Shown here: in pieces, positions 55,406 to 64,000 of the stretch
Position numbering within the stretch: position 1 is the first letter of the stretch
Layout of the letters: each line of letters starts with the position of its first letter
Origin: an uncultured Draconibacterium sp.
GTDB taxonomy: Bacteria; Bacteroidota; Bacteroidia; Bacteroidales; Prolixibacteraceae
DNA length: 64,000 bases
Assembly (NCBI RefSeq): GCF_963675585.1
Contig: NZ_OY776414.1
Location: forward strand, 3,513,001 to 3,577,000
Direction of reading: 5' to 3'
Made by a program: the position numbers and the translations under genes
The notes under the pieces: model-generated
The model's input: only the letters and a program-made list of their open reading frames with translations
What the model was told of the DNA's origin: nothing
Databases searched by the model: none

Positions 55406-56410
55406 ATGGCTGACAGAAGAACATTTTTAAAATCGTTGGCAGGCGCAACAGCCGGAATTTCGCTGACAGGTTCAGCTTTTGCAAAAGAATTTGCAAGCGA
55501 CCGCCTTGGAGAAGTACTACCAAAAAGAAAACTAGGGAGAACAGGAGAATATGTGACCATGCTGGGTACGGGAGGATACCATATTGGCTGGACTACGGAG
55601 CGGGATGCCCAGGAAGTAATTGAGGCAGCACTTGAAGGCGGCGTTCGTTTTTTCGATACGGCCGAAAGTTACGCGAGAGGAGTTAGTGAAGAACGCTATG
55701 GCAAATACCTCACTCCCAAATACCGCGACCTCATTTTTTTAATGTCGAAAACAACCGGATCTGATGCACAAACGGTTCAGAAACATTTGGAAGGAACTCT
55801 AAACAGGCTTAAGGTCGATCAACTCGACTTGTATCAGGTTCATGCCATTAGTACTCCAGGAGATGTGGACAGCCGAATTGAGAAAGGAGTTCTCGATTAT
55901 TTACTAAAAGCCAAACAGCAAGGAAAGTTTAAATACCTTGGTTTTACCGGTCATCAAAATCCATATGCACACGTTCATATGCTCGAACGAACAAAAGCAA
56001 GCGATATTTTTGATACAGTTTTGATGCCCGTTAATGTGCTTGATGCCTCTTATTTTAGTTTTAAAGAGAATGTGATGCAGAAAGCACTCGATAGAAACAT
56101 GGGAATACTTTCGATAAAATCGTTGGCTGACGGACGTTTTTTTGCAAAAAAGCAAGAAGCCAACTGGACATCGGAAGATCCTCTGATTCCGAATTACCTG
56201 AGCATAAAAGAAGCAATGCATTTTGTTTGGTCGCTTCCGGTCACAGTTCTGATCTCAGGAAATGAAAATGCAACATTTATGCGCGAAAAAGTTGCACTGG
56301 CCCGTTCATTCACCAAACTGTCGGAAGAACAAAGAATGGCATTGATCGACAAAGTTCGCGACATTGCAATGACGGGCAAATTAGAGTATTTTAAAAACGA
56401 GAAAGTGTAA
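55406..56410 (+). CDS. Tat-exported aldo/keto reductase
   Basis: This 334-residue protein starts MADRRTFLKSLAGATAGISL, a twin-arginine signal with the RRTFLK motif, so the enzyme is likely exported folded. The aldo/keto reductase barrel follows: catalytic Asp and Tyr in FFDTAESYARG, Lys in MSKTT, His in YQVHAIS. AKRs use NADPH, which is rare outside the cytoplasm, so a Tat-exported AKR is notable. The substrate is unknown. A hairpin follows 8 bp after the stop. Confidence 0.88.
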   Translation: MADRRTFLKSLAGATAGISLTGSAFAKEFASDRLGEVLPKRKLGRTGEYVTMLGTGGYHIGWTTERDAQEVIEAALEGGVRFFDTAESYARGVSEERYGKYLTPKYRDLIFLMSKTTGSDAQTVQKHLEGTLNRLKVDQLDLYQVHAISTPGDVDSRIEKGVLDYLLKAKQQGKFKYLGFTGHQNPYAHVHMLERTKASDIFDTVLMPVNVLDASYFSFKENVMQKALDRNMGILSIKSLADGRFFAKKQEANWTSEDPLIPNYLSIKEAMHFVWSLPVTVLISGNENATFMREKVALARSFTKLSEEQRMALIDKVRDIAMTGKLEYFKNEKV

Positions 56411-56417
56411 AATGAAA

Positions 56418-56444
56418 AATCCCGGTGCCTCTGCTACCGGGATT
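56418..56444 (+). terminator. Terminator-like hairpin after the AKR gene
   Basis: AATCCCGGT (56418-56426) pairs perfectly with ACCGGGATT (56436-56444). There is no T run downstream, so termination is not certain. Confidence 0.45.
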
Positions 56445-56822
56445 CAAACTAAACCTAACTAAACCAAACTTATGAAAAAACAGCAAATTGCTGTGAAGTA
56501 TTTTATTCTGTTTTCTGAATCGTGAATCAAATTAATCATTCACGGTAATTGTTTTCATGACTACAAATCATTTTACAAACTCTATGCCAAAAAAATATAT
56601 TCGCTATTAATTTTCTTCCCGAACATCCATTTTAACATTTATTAAGAGAAATGAGCTTCTATTTTCCGGCACAGACAATAAAACACCAAAAAATATCTAT
56701 CATCACAAGGCCATCAACACATTCTGTTTCAATCTCTTTTAATTGAATATCAAATAATAACATGGAAAAAATAAAAACGCTTGCCAAACAGCGACTTACC
56801 CCATAAAATTTCAAAAAATAAA
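56445..56822 (+). other. Gene-free region with a SusC-like leader remnant
   Basis: CTAAACCTAACTAAACCAAA at about 56451 onward, then ATG at 56472, has the style of the leader in front of TonB-dependent receptor (SusC) genes. The frame from that ATG (MKKQQIAVKYFILFSES) stops after 17 codons. A hairpin (CGTGAAT...ATTCACG, 56520-56543) follows. I see no other gene in this stretch. Confidence 0.4.
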
Positions 56823-56830
56823 TATCTTTG
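56823..56830 (+). promoter_or_regulatory. -7 promoter element of lepA
   Basis: TATCTTTG matches the TAnnTTTG box, 50 bp before the lepA ATG. Confidence 0.5.
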
Positions 56831-56880
56831 CGCAAAATTAAAAGAAACCATTTTTTGTAATGGTTGTTAAGAAATAGTAA

Positions 56881-58668
56881 ATGGAGAATATTCGTAATTT
56901 TTGCATAATTGCACACATTGACCATGGTAAGAGTACGCTAGCCGACCGACTTTTGGAATTTACCAAAACAGTTGGCGAACGAGACATGCACGCCCAGGTT
57001 CTTGACAATATGGAATTGGAACAGGAACGTGGAATTACGATAAAAAGCCATGCTATCCAAATGGATTATTTATATGAAGGTACTGAGTACAAACTCAACC
57101 TGATTGATACTCCCGGGCATGTTGATTTCTCGTACGAAGTATCGCGTTCGATAGCAGCTTGCGAGGGAGCACTGCTTATTGTTGATGCCACACAAGGAAT
57201 TCAGGCCCAAACTATTTCCAATTTATATTTGGCTATTGAAAATGATTTGGAAATTATTCCTATCCTCAATAAAATGGATTTGCCCAACGCCATGCCCGAT
57301 GAAGTTGAGGAGCAAATAATTGATTTAATTGGTTGCGACCTGGAAGATATTATTCGTGCCAGCGGGAAAACCGGAGAAGGAGTTGAAGAGATACTTGAAT
57401 CTATAATAAAAAAAGTCCCTCATCCGAAAGGCGATCCGAAAGCTCCATTGCAAGCACTTATTTTTGACTCGGTATTTAATTCTTTCAGAGGAATTATCGC
57501 CTATTTCAAAGTTATTAACGGCGAAATTCGCAAAAAGGATTTGGTAAAATTTGTCGCAACTGAGAAAGAATATTATGCTGACGAAGTTGGCGTTTTAAAA
57601 CTGGCTTTGGCACCAAAGGATGTTTTGGGACCGGGCGATGTGGGGTATATAATATCGGGGATAAAAACAGCCAAAGAAGTAAAAGTTGGAGATACCATAA
57701 CACATGTAAAAAATCCCTGCAAAGAAGCAATTGATGGATTTGAAGAAGTAAAACCCATGGTTTTTGCAGGTGTTTATCCTATTGACGCCGAAGATTATGA
57801 AGACCTAAGGTATGCAATGGATAAGCTTCAGCTAAATGATGCATCGCTTACTTTTGAGCCGGAATCATCAGCAGCACTTGGATTTGGGTTTAGGTGTGGA
57901 TTTTTGGGGATGCTACACATGGAAATCATTCAGGAACGACTGGATCGCGAATTCGACATGAATGTTATTACAACTGTACCCAACGTTTCGTACCAGGCGC
58001 ATTTAACAAATGGATCAACCATTACTGTTTACAACCCTTCGGGGATGCCTGCCTCAACAACAGTTGACGAAATTGACGAACCTTATATTCGTGCAAATAT
58101 TATTACAGCTTCAAACTTTATTGGTCCGGTAATGAATTTGTGCCTCGATAAACGTGGTGAATTGGTAAGCCAGAACTATTTAACATCGGAACGTGCCGAA
58201 TTGGTTTTTAACATTCCGCTGGGCGAAATTGTATTCGATTTTTACGACAAGCTAAAAAGTATATCAAAAGGTTATGCATCGTTCGACTATCATATGAATG
58301 GATACAAACCTGCCAAATTAGTTCGTTTAGACATTCTTTTAAATGGCGAAATGGTAGATGCACTTTCAACCTTAATACATTTCGACAATGCCGCTCCTTT
58401 TGGACGCCGTATGTGTGAAAAGCTGAAAGAATTAATTCCAAGGCAGCAGTTTGATATAGCCATTCAGGCAGCCATTGGCGCAAAAATTATTGCCCGCGAA
58501 ACGGTAAAAGCGGTTCGTAAAGATGTTACGGCAAAATGTTATGGTGGCGATATAACCCGTAAACGTAAATTACTGGAGAAACAGAAAAAAGGGAAAAAAC
58601 GAATGAAGCAGATTGGAAATGTAGAAGTTCCGCAAAAAGCTTTCCTTGCTGTTTTAAAGCTTGACTAA
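56881..58668 (+). CDS. lepA: Elongation factor 4 (LepA)
   Basis: This 595-residue translational GTPase starts [20 protein letters not shown] (G1). It has G2 RGITIK, G3 DTPGHVDF, G4 NKMDLP, and the LepA-specific C-terminal domain ([20 protein letters not shown], ending [10 protein letters not shown]). It promotes back-translocation or biogenesis on the ribosome. The length is normal. A strong bidirectional terminator follows. Confidence 0.97.
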   Translation: MENIRNFCIIAHIDHGKSTLADRLLEFTKTVGERDMHAQVLDNMELEQERGITIKSHAIQMDYLYEGTEYKLNLIDTPGHVDFSYEVSRSIAACEGALLIVDATQGIQAQTISNLYLAIENDLEIIPILNKMDLPNAMPDEVEEQIIDLIGCDLEDIIRASGKTGEGVEEILESIIKKVPHPKGDPKAPLQALIFDSVFNSFRGIIAYFKVINGEIRKKDLVKFVATEKEYYADEVGVLKLALAPKDVLGPGDVGYIISGIKTAKEVKVGDTITHVKNPCKEAIDGFEEVKPMVFAGVYPIDAEDYEDLRYAMDKLQLNDASLTFEPESSAALGFGFRCGFLGMLHMEIIQERLDREFDMNVITTVPNVSYQAHLTNGSTITVYNPSGMPASTTVDEIDEPYIRANIITASNFIGPVMNLCLDKRGELVSQNYLTSERAELVFNIPLGEIVFDFYDKLKSISKGYASFDYHMNGYKPAKLVRLDILLNGEMVDALSTLIHFDNAAPFGRRMCEKLKELIPRQQFDIAIQAAIGAKIIARETVKAVRKDVTAKCYGGDITRKRKLLEKQKKGKKRMKQIGNVEVPQKAFLAVLKLD

Positions 58669-58685
58669 GAAAAAATAAATACCAC

Positions 58686-58721
58686 AAAAATGCCCGGATT
58701 TAATTAAATCCGGGCATTTTT
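58686..58721. terminator. Strong bidirectional terminator
   Basis: AAAAATGCCCGGATTT is perfectly complementary to AAATCCGGGCATTTTT across a four-base centre (AATT). It sits between lepA and the convergent response-regulator gene. Confidence 0.85.
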
Positions 58722-58786
58722 TGTTTTCTGTTAAACGGGTGTTTAATTCCAATGAAACTCCTACAAAAGCAGGTATTCAATCTTTA

Positions 58787-59476
58787 TCAAACAATAAGTT
58801 TATATCCTTTTCCGTGAACGTTTATAATTTCAACGGTTGGTTCATCTTTTAAATGTTTGCGCAATTTGGTAATGTAAACATCCATGCTTCGCGCATTAAA
58901 GTAATTATCGTCGATCCAAATTGATTTTAAAGCATAATTACGCTCTAAAACTTTGTTGGCATTTTGGCAAAGTAATTTTAACAGGTCCGATTCTTTTGTG
59001 GTTAGTTTCACCGAATCGTCATCGTCTGAAAGGGTTTGTTTACGTGTATCGAAAGTAAATTTACCCAGCGTAAAAACCTGCTGCGTGCTAGCCTGCCCTT
59101 CCTGCGAAGTACGACGCAAAATAGCTTCAATTCGCATTATCAACTCTTCCATGCTAAATGGTTTTGTAATGTAATCGTCGGCTCCAAGTTTGAAACCTTC
59201 CAATACATCCTCTTTCATATTTTTAGCGGTGAGAAAAAGTACAGGAATTTCGGCGTTTACAATTTTAATGTCTTTTGCCAGTGTAAATCCATCTTTTTTC
59301 GGCATCATCACATCCAATATGCAGATGTCGTAATGCTCTTTCATAAAACCTTTATAGGCAGCTTCTCCGTCCGGATACAAATCGGCATCGAAACCTTTGG
59401 CTACCAAATATTCTTTTAACAATAAGCCCAAATTCTCATCGTCTTCTGCCAGTAATAATTTTGTTTTTTGTTCCAT
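58787..59476 (-). CDS. OmpR/PhoB-family response regulator
   Basis: This is a 229-residue two-domain regulator. The receiver starts LLAEDDENLGLLLKEYL, with the phospho-acceptor Asp55 in CILDVMMPKKDG and the late Lys in DDYITKPFSMEEL. The winged-helix output domain is about 130-228 (LTTKESDLLKLLCQNANKVL, ending HGKGYKLIV). It is encoded 2 bp after the sensor kinase gene. The pair resembles the RprXY type of Bacteroidota, but I did not confirm orthology. Confidence 0.94.
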   Translation of the reverse strand: MEQKTKLLLAEDDENLGLLLKEYLVAKGFDADLYPDGEAAYKGFMKEHYDICILDVMMPKKDGFTLAKDIKIVNAEIPVLFLTAKNMKEDVLEGFKLGADDYITKPFSMEELIMRIEAILRRTSQEGQASTQQVFTLGKFTFDTRKQTLSDDDDSVKLTTKESDLLKLLCQNANKVLERNYALKSIWIDDNYFNARSMDVYITKLRKHLKDEPTVEIINVHGKGYKLIV

Positions 59477-59478
59477 GC

Positions 59479-61017
59479 TTAATTATTTATTTGTGGGAAA
59501 TATATTTTAAATTTTGTGCCTTTGTTTAATGCACTTTCTACTTTAATTGTACCATTGTGCAAATCCACGATTTTTTTCACATAACTCAATCCCAGGCCAA
59601 ATCCTTTTACATCGTGAACATTTCCGGTAGGGACGCGATAAAAACGATCAAAAATCTGAGCATGATGTTCTTTGGGTATCCCAATTCCATTGTCCTGCAC
59701 CGAAACAACAACCTGATCTTTTCGGTTTTCTGTTGTAACTTTTATTTCGGGCGTTTCGTTACTGTATTTCATTGCATTGTCGAGCAAGTTAAAAATAACA
59801 TTTGTAATATGCACTTCATCTCCCTTAACAATTGCATTTTCAGCCAAAATTTCAGTAATTAATTTCCCGTTTTTATTGTTTACCCGTAACTCAAAATTAG
59901 TAGTTACAGTTTTAATCATTTTGTTTATATCAAACTCCCTAAGTTTCAGCTTTAATCTTCCTTCGTTAAAAACAGCCATTTGCAGCACCTTTTCAACCTG
60001 AAAACTAAGCCGCTTACTTTCCTGATTAATGACCTTTGAAACATGTGCAATCATTGTTGGAGTGTTTGCAATACTTCCATCCTGCAACATCTGACTGGCT
60101 AGCGAAATGGTTGAAATCGGTGTTTTCAACTCATGCGTCATGTTATTAATAAAATCGTTTTTAATATTCGAAAGCTTCTTTTGGCGAAATATCACAAACA
60201 GGGCATAAGCAAAAATACCAATCAGCAAACCAGTTAAAATAATTGTTGGAATAATAGTTAAACCGGTTTGTTTGATTAGATATGCCCTTCGGTGCGGGAA
60301 ATAGATATTCAGATAATTGGGTTTCGATCCGTTGTAATCATTCGGGAAAAGCAAACGGGAAAACTCTTCTCTATCCCGTGGAGCATATTTTTCGTCTCCT
60401 ATAATAATTGTTTCTTTTGCCAGCGATGAATTGGTAATGGCATATTTGTATTCCAGGTCAATTTCGGTTTGAGCCATCGCATTGGCCAAAAAGAAATTTA
60501 ATCTGGTTGAATCAATACGCTCTTTAATTGGCCTGTCCTGTAAAAGTATATTATAATTGCGCCATCTGTCGTCTCGCAGCCATTCTTCCATTCGACGTTG
60601 TTGCTCCATACTGTATTCCATAAACTTTTGGATCCCCATGGATTGCATTTGCGTAGAATCGAATACCTGGCCTTCAATTTCTCTTTTTATTGTACCATAA
60701 ATACTACTTTCGGTATAACTCAACTGAAAATTAAGTAATCCCTTCCTGTTATTATTACGAGGAAACACATTCCCAAATTCGTCCTTTCCGGTATTTAGCC
60801 CAGGCAACTCACCTAATTTTGCACTTTCGCGAGCCAAACGCTGCTCGTCGAGTTCGAGTTGTGTTGCCACCAGGTTGAGCGCATTTAGTACAAGCTGATT
60901 GAATTGTTCCTCGCGAATATCAGATGCAGACTTGATCATGGTTGTTTGCACCAATATTAAACCCGATAGCACTGCTGCCATCAGAACAATCAATGTTATT
61001 AGCATTTTCCGACTCAT
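59479..61017 (-). CDS. Sensor histidine kinase
   Basis: This 512-residue membrane kinase has two transmembrane helices (about 5-24 and 250-274). They flank a periplasmic sensor region of about 220 residues with no known domain. The dimerisation motif MTHELKTPISTIS holds the phospho-acceptor His295. The ATP-binding domain has NLLDNAMKYS (N box), VQDNGIGIPKEH (G1) and FGLGLSYVKKIV (G2). It is the first gene of the two-component operon, and the response regulator follows 2 bp after it. Confidence 0.93.
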   Translation of the reverse strand: MSRKMLITLIVLMAAVLSGLILVQTTMIKSASDIREEQFNQLVLNALNLVATQLELDEQRLARESAKLGELPGLNTGKDEFGNVFPRNNNRKGLLNFQLSYTESSIYGTIKREIEGQVFDSTQMQSMGIQKFMEYSMEQQRRMEEWLRDDRWRNYNILLQDRPIKERIDSTRLNFFLANAMAQTEIDLEYKYAITNSSLAKETIIIGDEKYAPRDREEFSRLLFPNDYNGSKPNYLNIYFPHRRAYLIKQTGLTIIPTIILTGLLIGIFAYALFVIFRQKKLSNIKNDFINNMTHELKTPISTISLASQMLQDGSIANTPTMIAHVSKVINQESKRLSFQVEKVLQMAVFNEGRLKLKLREFDINKMIKTVTTNFELRVNNKNGKLITEILAENAIVKGDEVHITNVIFNLLDNAMKYSNETPEIKVTTENRKDQVVVSVQDNGIGIPKEHHAQIFDRFYRVPTGNVHDVKGFGLGLSYVKKIVDLHNGTIKVESALNKGTKFKIYFPQINN

Positions 61018-61143
61018 GAAGCAAAGATAATTTTAATGAAATGCAGCCAATTACACGCTTAACATTATTTAACAGGATATGTTAAATTGTAGATTTTATT
61101 AACCTCAATCAGCTTTAAGACTAAAAATTTGTAAACAAAATAT

Positions 61144-61719
61144 TTAAGACAAATCTGTAAGAATAACCTTTTCAATTACCGTTGGAAAATGCTTGTATTC
61201 CAACTGATGTACTTTTTCGGCAACCATTTCAGGAGTGTCGGTTTCTAAAACTTCACATTTCGCCTGAAAGATCAGTTTCCCGTCGTCGTACTTTTCATTT
61301 ACATAATGAATTGAGATTCCGGATTCACTTTCTTTATTCTCTACTACTGCCCGATGCACATTCATTCCATACATTCCTTTACCACCATAGTTGGGTAATA
61401 ATGCCGGATGAATATTAACAATCGGAAAGCTTTCTATCAGATTATCAGGAATTAACCATAAAAAACCGGCTAAAACGATTAAATCCACTTTACGATTTCT
61501 TAATATTTCAGGCAATTTATCGCTTTCATAAAACTCCTTTCTTGTAAAAACAAAGGTTTCGATACCATAATTTTCAGCACGTGTAAGTGCATATGCATCC
61601 GGTTTATTTGCCCACAACGAATCAACAATAACCATTTCACTATCAGCAAAATACTCAAATATATTTTGTGCATTAGACCCCGATCCTGAGGCAAAAATTG
61701 CAATCCTTTTTTTACTCAT
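61144..61719 (-). CDS. purN: Phosphoribosylglycinamide formyltransferase
   Basis: This 191-residue enzyme has the PurN N-terminus RIAIFASGSGSNAQNI, the central VLAGFLWLIPDNLI, and the folate-site histidine in IVNIHPALLPNYGGKGMYG, then SGISIHYVNEKYDDG. It adds the formyl group from 10-formyl-THF in purine synthesis, the third step. It is divergent from acpP. The shared upstream region holds a repeated TTAGAAC motif. Confidence 0.95.
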   Translation of the reverse strand: MSKKRIAIFASGSGSNAQNIFEYFADSEMVIVDSLWANKPDAYALTRAENYGIETFVFTRKEFYESDKLPEILRNRKVDLIVLAGFLWLIPDNLIESFPIVNIHPALLPNYGGKGMYGMNVHRAVVENKESESGISIHYVNEKYDDGKLIFQAKCEVLETDTPEMVAEKVHQLEYKHFPTVIEKVILTDLS

Positions 61720-61738
61720 TTTAACATTTCTTTAATTT

Positions 61739-61837
61739 TTAGAACATTTGAATAAAACGTTCTAATTTAGAAGGTTATATATCAACCAAGTCCCTCTGTT
61801 AACATCTTTTTTAATTTTTTTCTTGGAGATTTAGAAC
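61739..61837. promoter_or_regulatory. Repeated TTAGAAC motif between purN and acpP
   Basis: TTAGAAC occurs at 61739-61745 and 61831-61837, and inverted (GTTCTAA) at 61759-61765. The last two continue as TTAGAACGT in opposite orientations, and the right-hand copy sits inside the spacer of the acpP promoter. This looks like an operator for a repressor; the regulator is unknown. Confidence 0.5.
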
Positions 61838-61854
61838 GTAAATGTATTACTTTG
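61823..61854 (+). promoter_or_regulatory. Candidate acpP-fabF-rnc promoter
   Basis: TTG (61823-61825), a 21-bp spacer and TTACTTTG (61847-61854, one base off the consensus) lie 48 bp before the acpP ATG. Confidence 0.55.
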
Positions 61855-61902
61855 CAGCGAATTATTTAAAACAAAAATTAGTATTAATTAAAATTAAGAA
61901 TT

Positions 61903-62139
61903 ATGTCTGACGTTGCAGCAAAAGTAAAAGCAATAATCGTTGATAAATTAGGTGTTGATGAAAGTGAAGTAACTACTGAAGCATCTTTCACAAATGATCT
62001 TGGTGCTGACTCTCTTGACACTGTAGAATTAATCATGGAATTCGAGAAAGAATTTGATCTTGCTATTCCAGATGACGAAGCAGAAAAAATTTCAACAGTA
62101 GGTGAAGCAGTTGCTCACATCGAGGCAGCAGTAAAGTAA
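61903..62139 (+). CDS. acpP: Acyl carrier protein
   Basis: This 78-residue acidic ACP has the 4'-phosphopantetheine attachment Ser37 in [13 protein letters not shown]. It carries acyl chains for FabF and the other fatty-acid enzymes. The length and charge are normal. It is the first gene of the acpP-fabF-rnc cluster; fabF starts 22 bp downstream. Confidence 0.97.
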   Translation: MSDVAAKVKAIIVDKLGVDESEVTTEASFTNDLGADSLDTVELIMEFEKEFDLAIPDDEAEKISTVGEAVAHIEAAVK

Positions 62140-62161
62140 TTTATATTCATAATTTTCATTT

Positions 62162-63403
62162 ATGGAATTGAAACGGGTAGTAATAACCGGAGCAGGAACC
62201 ATTAACCCTCTTGGGAACTCTGTTGAAGAGTATTGGAAAAACCTGAAAAACGGAGTAAGTGGGGCAGGTCCTATAACTCACTTCGATGCCACGTTGCATA
62301 CTACAAAGTTTGCATGCGAGGTAAAGGATTTCGATGCTATTCAATACATGGAGCGAAAAGAGATTCGCAAATATGATTTGTATACACAGTATGCATTTGC
62401 GAGTACAGATCAAGCCATTAAGGACAGTGGTATCGATTTGGAGAAAATTGATGGTGACAGAGTCGGTGTAATTTGGGGAGCCGGAATTGGAGGCCTGCAA
62501 ACTTTTTACGAAGAAGCAAGAGCTTACAAGGATGACAGGCCACGATTTTCACCGTTTTTTATCCCAAAAATGATTGCAAACATTGCGGGTGGTTTAGTTT
62601 CTATTAAATATGGATTCAGAGGACCCAACTATACAACTGTAAGTGCGTGTGCGTCTGCATCGCATGCCATGATTGATGCTATGAACATGATTCGCATGGG
62701 CAAAGCCGACATGATGATTACAGGTGGTTCTGAGGCCGGAGTAAACGAAGCTGGCGTTGCCGGTTTTAACTCAATGAGAGCCTTGTCTACCCGCAATGAT
62801 GATCCGAAAACAGCCTCACGCCCATTCGATAAAGACCGCGACGGTTTTGTTATGGGTGAGGGTTCGGCAGCTTTTGTATTCGAAGAGTATGAAAGTGCTG
62901 TAAAACGAGGTGCTAAAATTTACGCAGAAGTAGTTGGTGGCGGCATGTCGGCTGACGCATTTCACATGACTGCTCCCGATCCGGACGGAAAAGGTGCACA
63001 ATTGGTTATGAAATGGGCGCTCGAAGACGCAGGTCTGAAACCAGAAGACGTTGATTACATTAACGTACACGGAACATCTACTCCACTGGGTGATATTGCA
63101 GAACCAAAAGCAATTCTTAGCACTTTTGGCGAACATGCTTATAAATTAAGCATTAGTTCAACAAAATCAATGACAGGGCACTTACTTGGTGCTGCCGGTG
63201 CCGTTGAAGGACTTGCCAGTGTTTTGGCGATACAAAACAACACTGTACCTCCTACTATTAACCACTTTACTGATGATCCTGAAATTGACAGCAAACTGGA
63301 TTTTACATTCAATGTTGCCAAAGAAAGGGAAATTAATGTTGCTATTAGCAATACATTTGGTTTTGGTGGTCACAATGCAACTGTAGTTTTCAAAAAACTA
63401 TAA
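62162..63403 (+). CDS. fabF: 3-oxoacyl-ACP synthase II
   Basis: This 413-residue condensing enzyme has the catalytic Cys163 in VSACASASHAM, followed by HGTSTPLGD (about 303) and GHLLGAAGAVEG (about 340), the histidines of the Cys-His-His triad. It elongates acyl-ACP in the cytoplasm. The length and order fit FabF. The rnc gene begins 6 bp after the stop, so it lies in the same operon. Confidence 0.97.
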   Translation: MELKRVVITGAGTINPLGNSVEEYWKNLKNGVSGAGPITHFDATLHTTKFACEVKDFDAIQYMERKEIRKYDLYTQYAFASTDQAIKDSGIDLEKIDGDRVGVIWGAGIGGLQTFYEEARAYKDDRPRFSPFFIPKMIANIAGGLVSIKYGFRGPNYTTVSACASASHAMIDAMNMIRMGKADMMITGGSEAGVNEAGVAGFNSMRALSTRNDDPKTASRPFDKDRDGFVMGEGSAAFVFEEYESAVKRGAKIYAEVVGGGMSADAFHMTAPDPDGKGAQLVMKWALEDAGLKPEDVDYINVHGTSTPLGDIAEPKAILSTFGEHAYKLSISSTKSMTGHLLGAAGAVEGLASVLAIQNNTVPPTINHFTDDPEIDSKLDFTFNVAKEREINVAISNTFGFGGHNATVVFKKL

Positions 63404-63409
63404 TACACT

Positions 63410-64000
63410 GTGGTAAGAAAAATAGTACAACGAGTAAAACTCTTTTCGTCTGATCGGAAAGAGTTTTACTTGTTTTTAAAAGAACTTCTTGGTTTTTATC
63501 CCCAAAATTTAAGGCTATACGATTTAGCGTTTATTCATAAGTCGGCATCTACTGTTGATTCGCAAGGGAATTACGTTAACAACGAACGACTGGAATATCT
63601 TGGCGACGCTATTTTGGGTGCCATTATTGCCGATTTCCTTTACAACCGCTTTCCGCAAGAGGATGAAGGATTTCTTACAAAAACCCGCTCAAAACTTGTA
63701 AACCGATCGTTTCTTACTCAGCTCACTTTCGACATGGGTCTGAATGTTTTTATCGATTCAAATACAACAAAAAACATCGATAAAAGCCACATTTACGGCG
63801 ATGCACTCGAAGCTTTAATTGGCGCTATCTATCTGGATCGCGACTATCAGACCGTGAAATTTTTTGTGACCAAGAAAATTCTCTCGCAGTTTGTCGACCT
63901 GCAGTTAATTGAACAGGAAGACTCCAACTTTAAAAGTCAGCTGATTGAGTGGAGCCAAAAAAACAAACGCGAAATTGAGTTTGAGACAACGGAAGAGTCG
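63410..64000 (+). CDS. rnc: Ribonuclease III (5' part, runs off the window)
   Basis: The frame begins at GTG 63410 (MVRKIVQRVKLFSSDRKEF) and stays open to the window end (197 codons). The RNase III signature is NNERLEYLGDAILGAIIADF (about residues 60-79), with LTKTRSKLVNRS and HIYGDALEALIGAIYLDRDY (late acidic residues). The N-terminus resembles other Bacteroidota RNase III, which supports the GTG start. The double-stranded RNA-binding domain is beyond the edge. RNase III cuts structured RNA in rRNA processing and in mRNA control. Confidence 0.93.
   Translation, partial: MVRKIVQRVKLFSSDRKEFYLFLKELLGFYPQNLRLYDLAFIHKSASTVDSQGNYVNNERLEYLGDAILGAIIADFLYNRFPQEDEGFLTKTRSKLVNRSFLTQLTFDMGLNVFIDSNTTKNIDKSHIYGDALEALIGAIYLDRDYQTVKFFVTKKILSQFVDLQLIEQEDSNFKSQLIEWSQKNKREIEFETTEES
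63434..63469 (+). promoter_or_regulatory. Hairpin in the first codons of rnc
   Basis: GTAAAACTCTTT (63434-63445) is perfectly complementary to AAAGAGTTTTAC (63458-63469) and may extend inward by three pairs (one G-U). TTGTTTTT follows. In the mRNA it spans codons 9-20 of rnc. It could be a RNase III cleavage site for autocontrol, or an attenuator after fabF. Confidence 0.65.

Overview
The window is a 64 kb AT-rich piece of a Bacteroidota chromosome, most likely Bacteroidia of the Marinilabiliales/Prolixibacteraceae type. The evidence is Bacteroidota-type promoters (TAnnTTTG at -7), few Shine-Dalgarno sequences, type IX secretion (T9SS) C-terminal sorting domains, an ExbB/membrane protein/ExbD/ExbD cluster, GH20 and GH53 glycoside hydrolases, and housekeeping proteins of Bacteroidota length and sequence. 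This placement is inference; no 16S gene is present.

Layout. 1-8.4 kb: the 5' end of a PurF-like amidotransferase overlapping a SPOR gene, then small redox and cofactor genes (AhpD-like, NifX-like), a YjjX NTPase, a GNAT, an AlbA_2 protein, alkaline phosphatase, a BASS transporter, a PlsC acyltransferase and an AlkC-like glycosylase. 8.8-9.9 kb: an apparently intact IS982-family element with a 6-bp target duplication. 10-24.7 kb: a secreted GH53 galactanase, aspS, tadA, a GH20 hexosaminidase divergent from a NagX-like acyltransferase, aroB-aroA, dprA and a DEAD-box helicase. 24.7-31 kb: the ExbB/ExbD cluster, tRNA-Ser(GGA), ansA, tatD and gdhA. 31.1-31.4 kb: a 13-unit, 21-bp tandem repeat array, followed by groEL/groES. 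33.7-39.6 kb: a serine hydrolase, a DUF4242-cyclase-AraC fusion regulator, a TonB_C/TPR protein, a truncated globin next to an internally deleted FAD-oxidase relic, a lipoprotein and a Cys-rich PAS protein. 39.6-43.3 kb: secG, a TPR-like gene, lptE and a sigma-54 activator, plus divergent kdsB. 43.5-51.2 kb: an accessory stretch led by a TolB-like/TPR/AraC regulator, with an outer-membrane barrel, hydrolases, an NmrA-like reductase, a Vat-like acetyltransferase and an S41 peptidase. 51.5-56.4 kb: a mini T9SS protein, a secreted phospholipase D-like protein, ribokinase and a Tat-exported aldo/keto reductase. 56.9-64 kb: lepA, a two-component system, purN, and the acpP-fabF-rnc operon, cut by the window end.

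How the parts fit. Most of the window is core metabolism and envelope biology: purines (purF-like, purN), aromatic amino acids (aroAB), fatty acids and LPS (acpP, fabF, plsC, kdsB, lptE), protein export and folding (secG, groESL), and energy transduction (exbBD). I did not find a convincing complete new defence or mobile system. The strongest unexplained signals are the 21-bp array upstream of gdhA, a repeated TTAGAAC motif placed inside the acpP promoter, a 12-bp hairpin in the first codons of rnc, the two multi-domain AraC-type one-component regulators, and the FAD-oxidase deletion scar.
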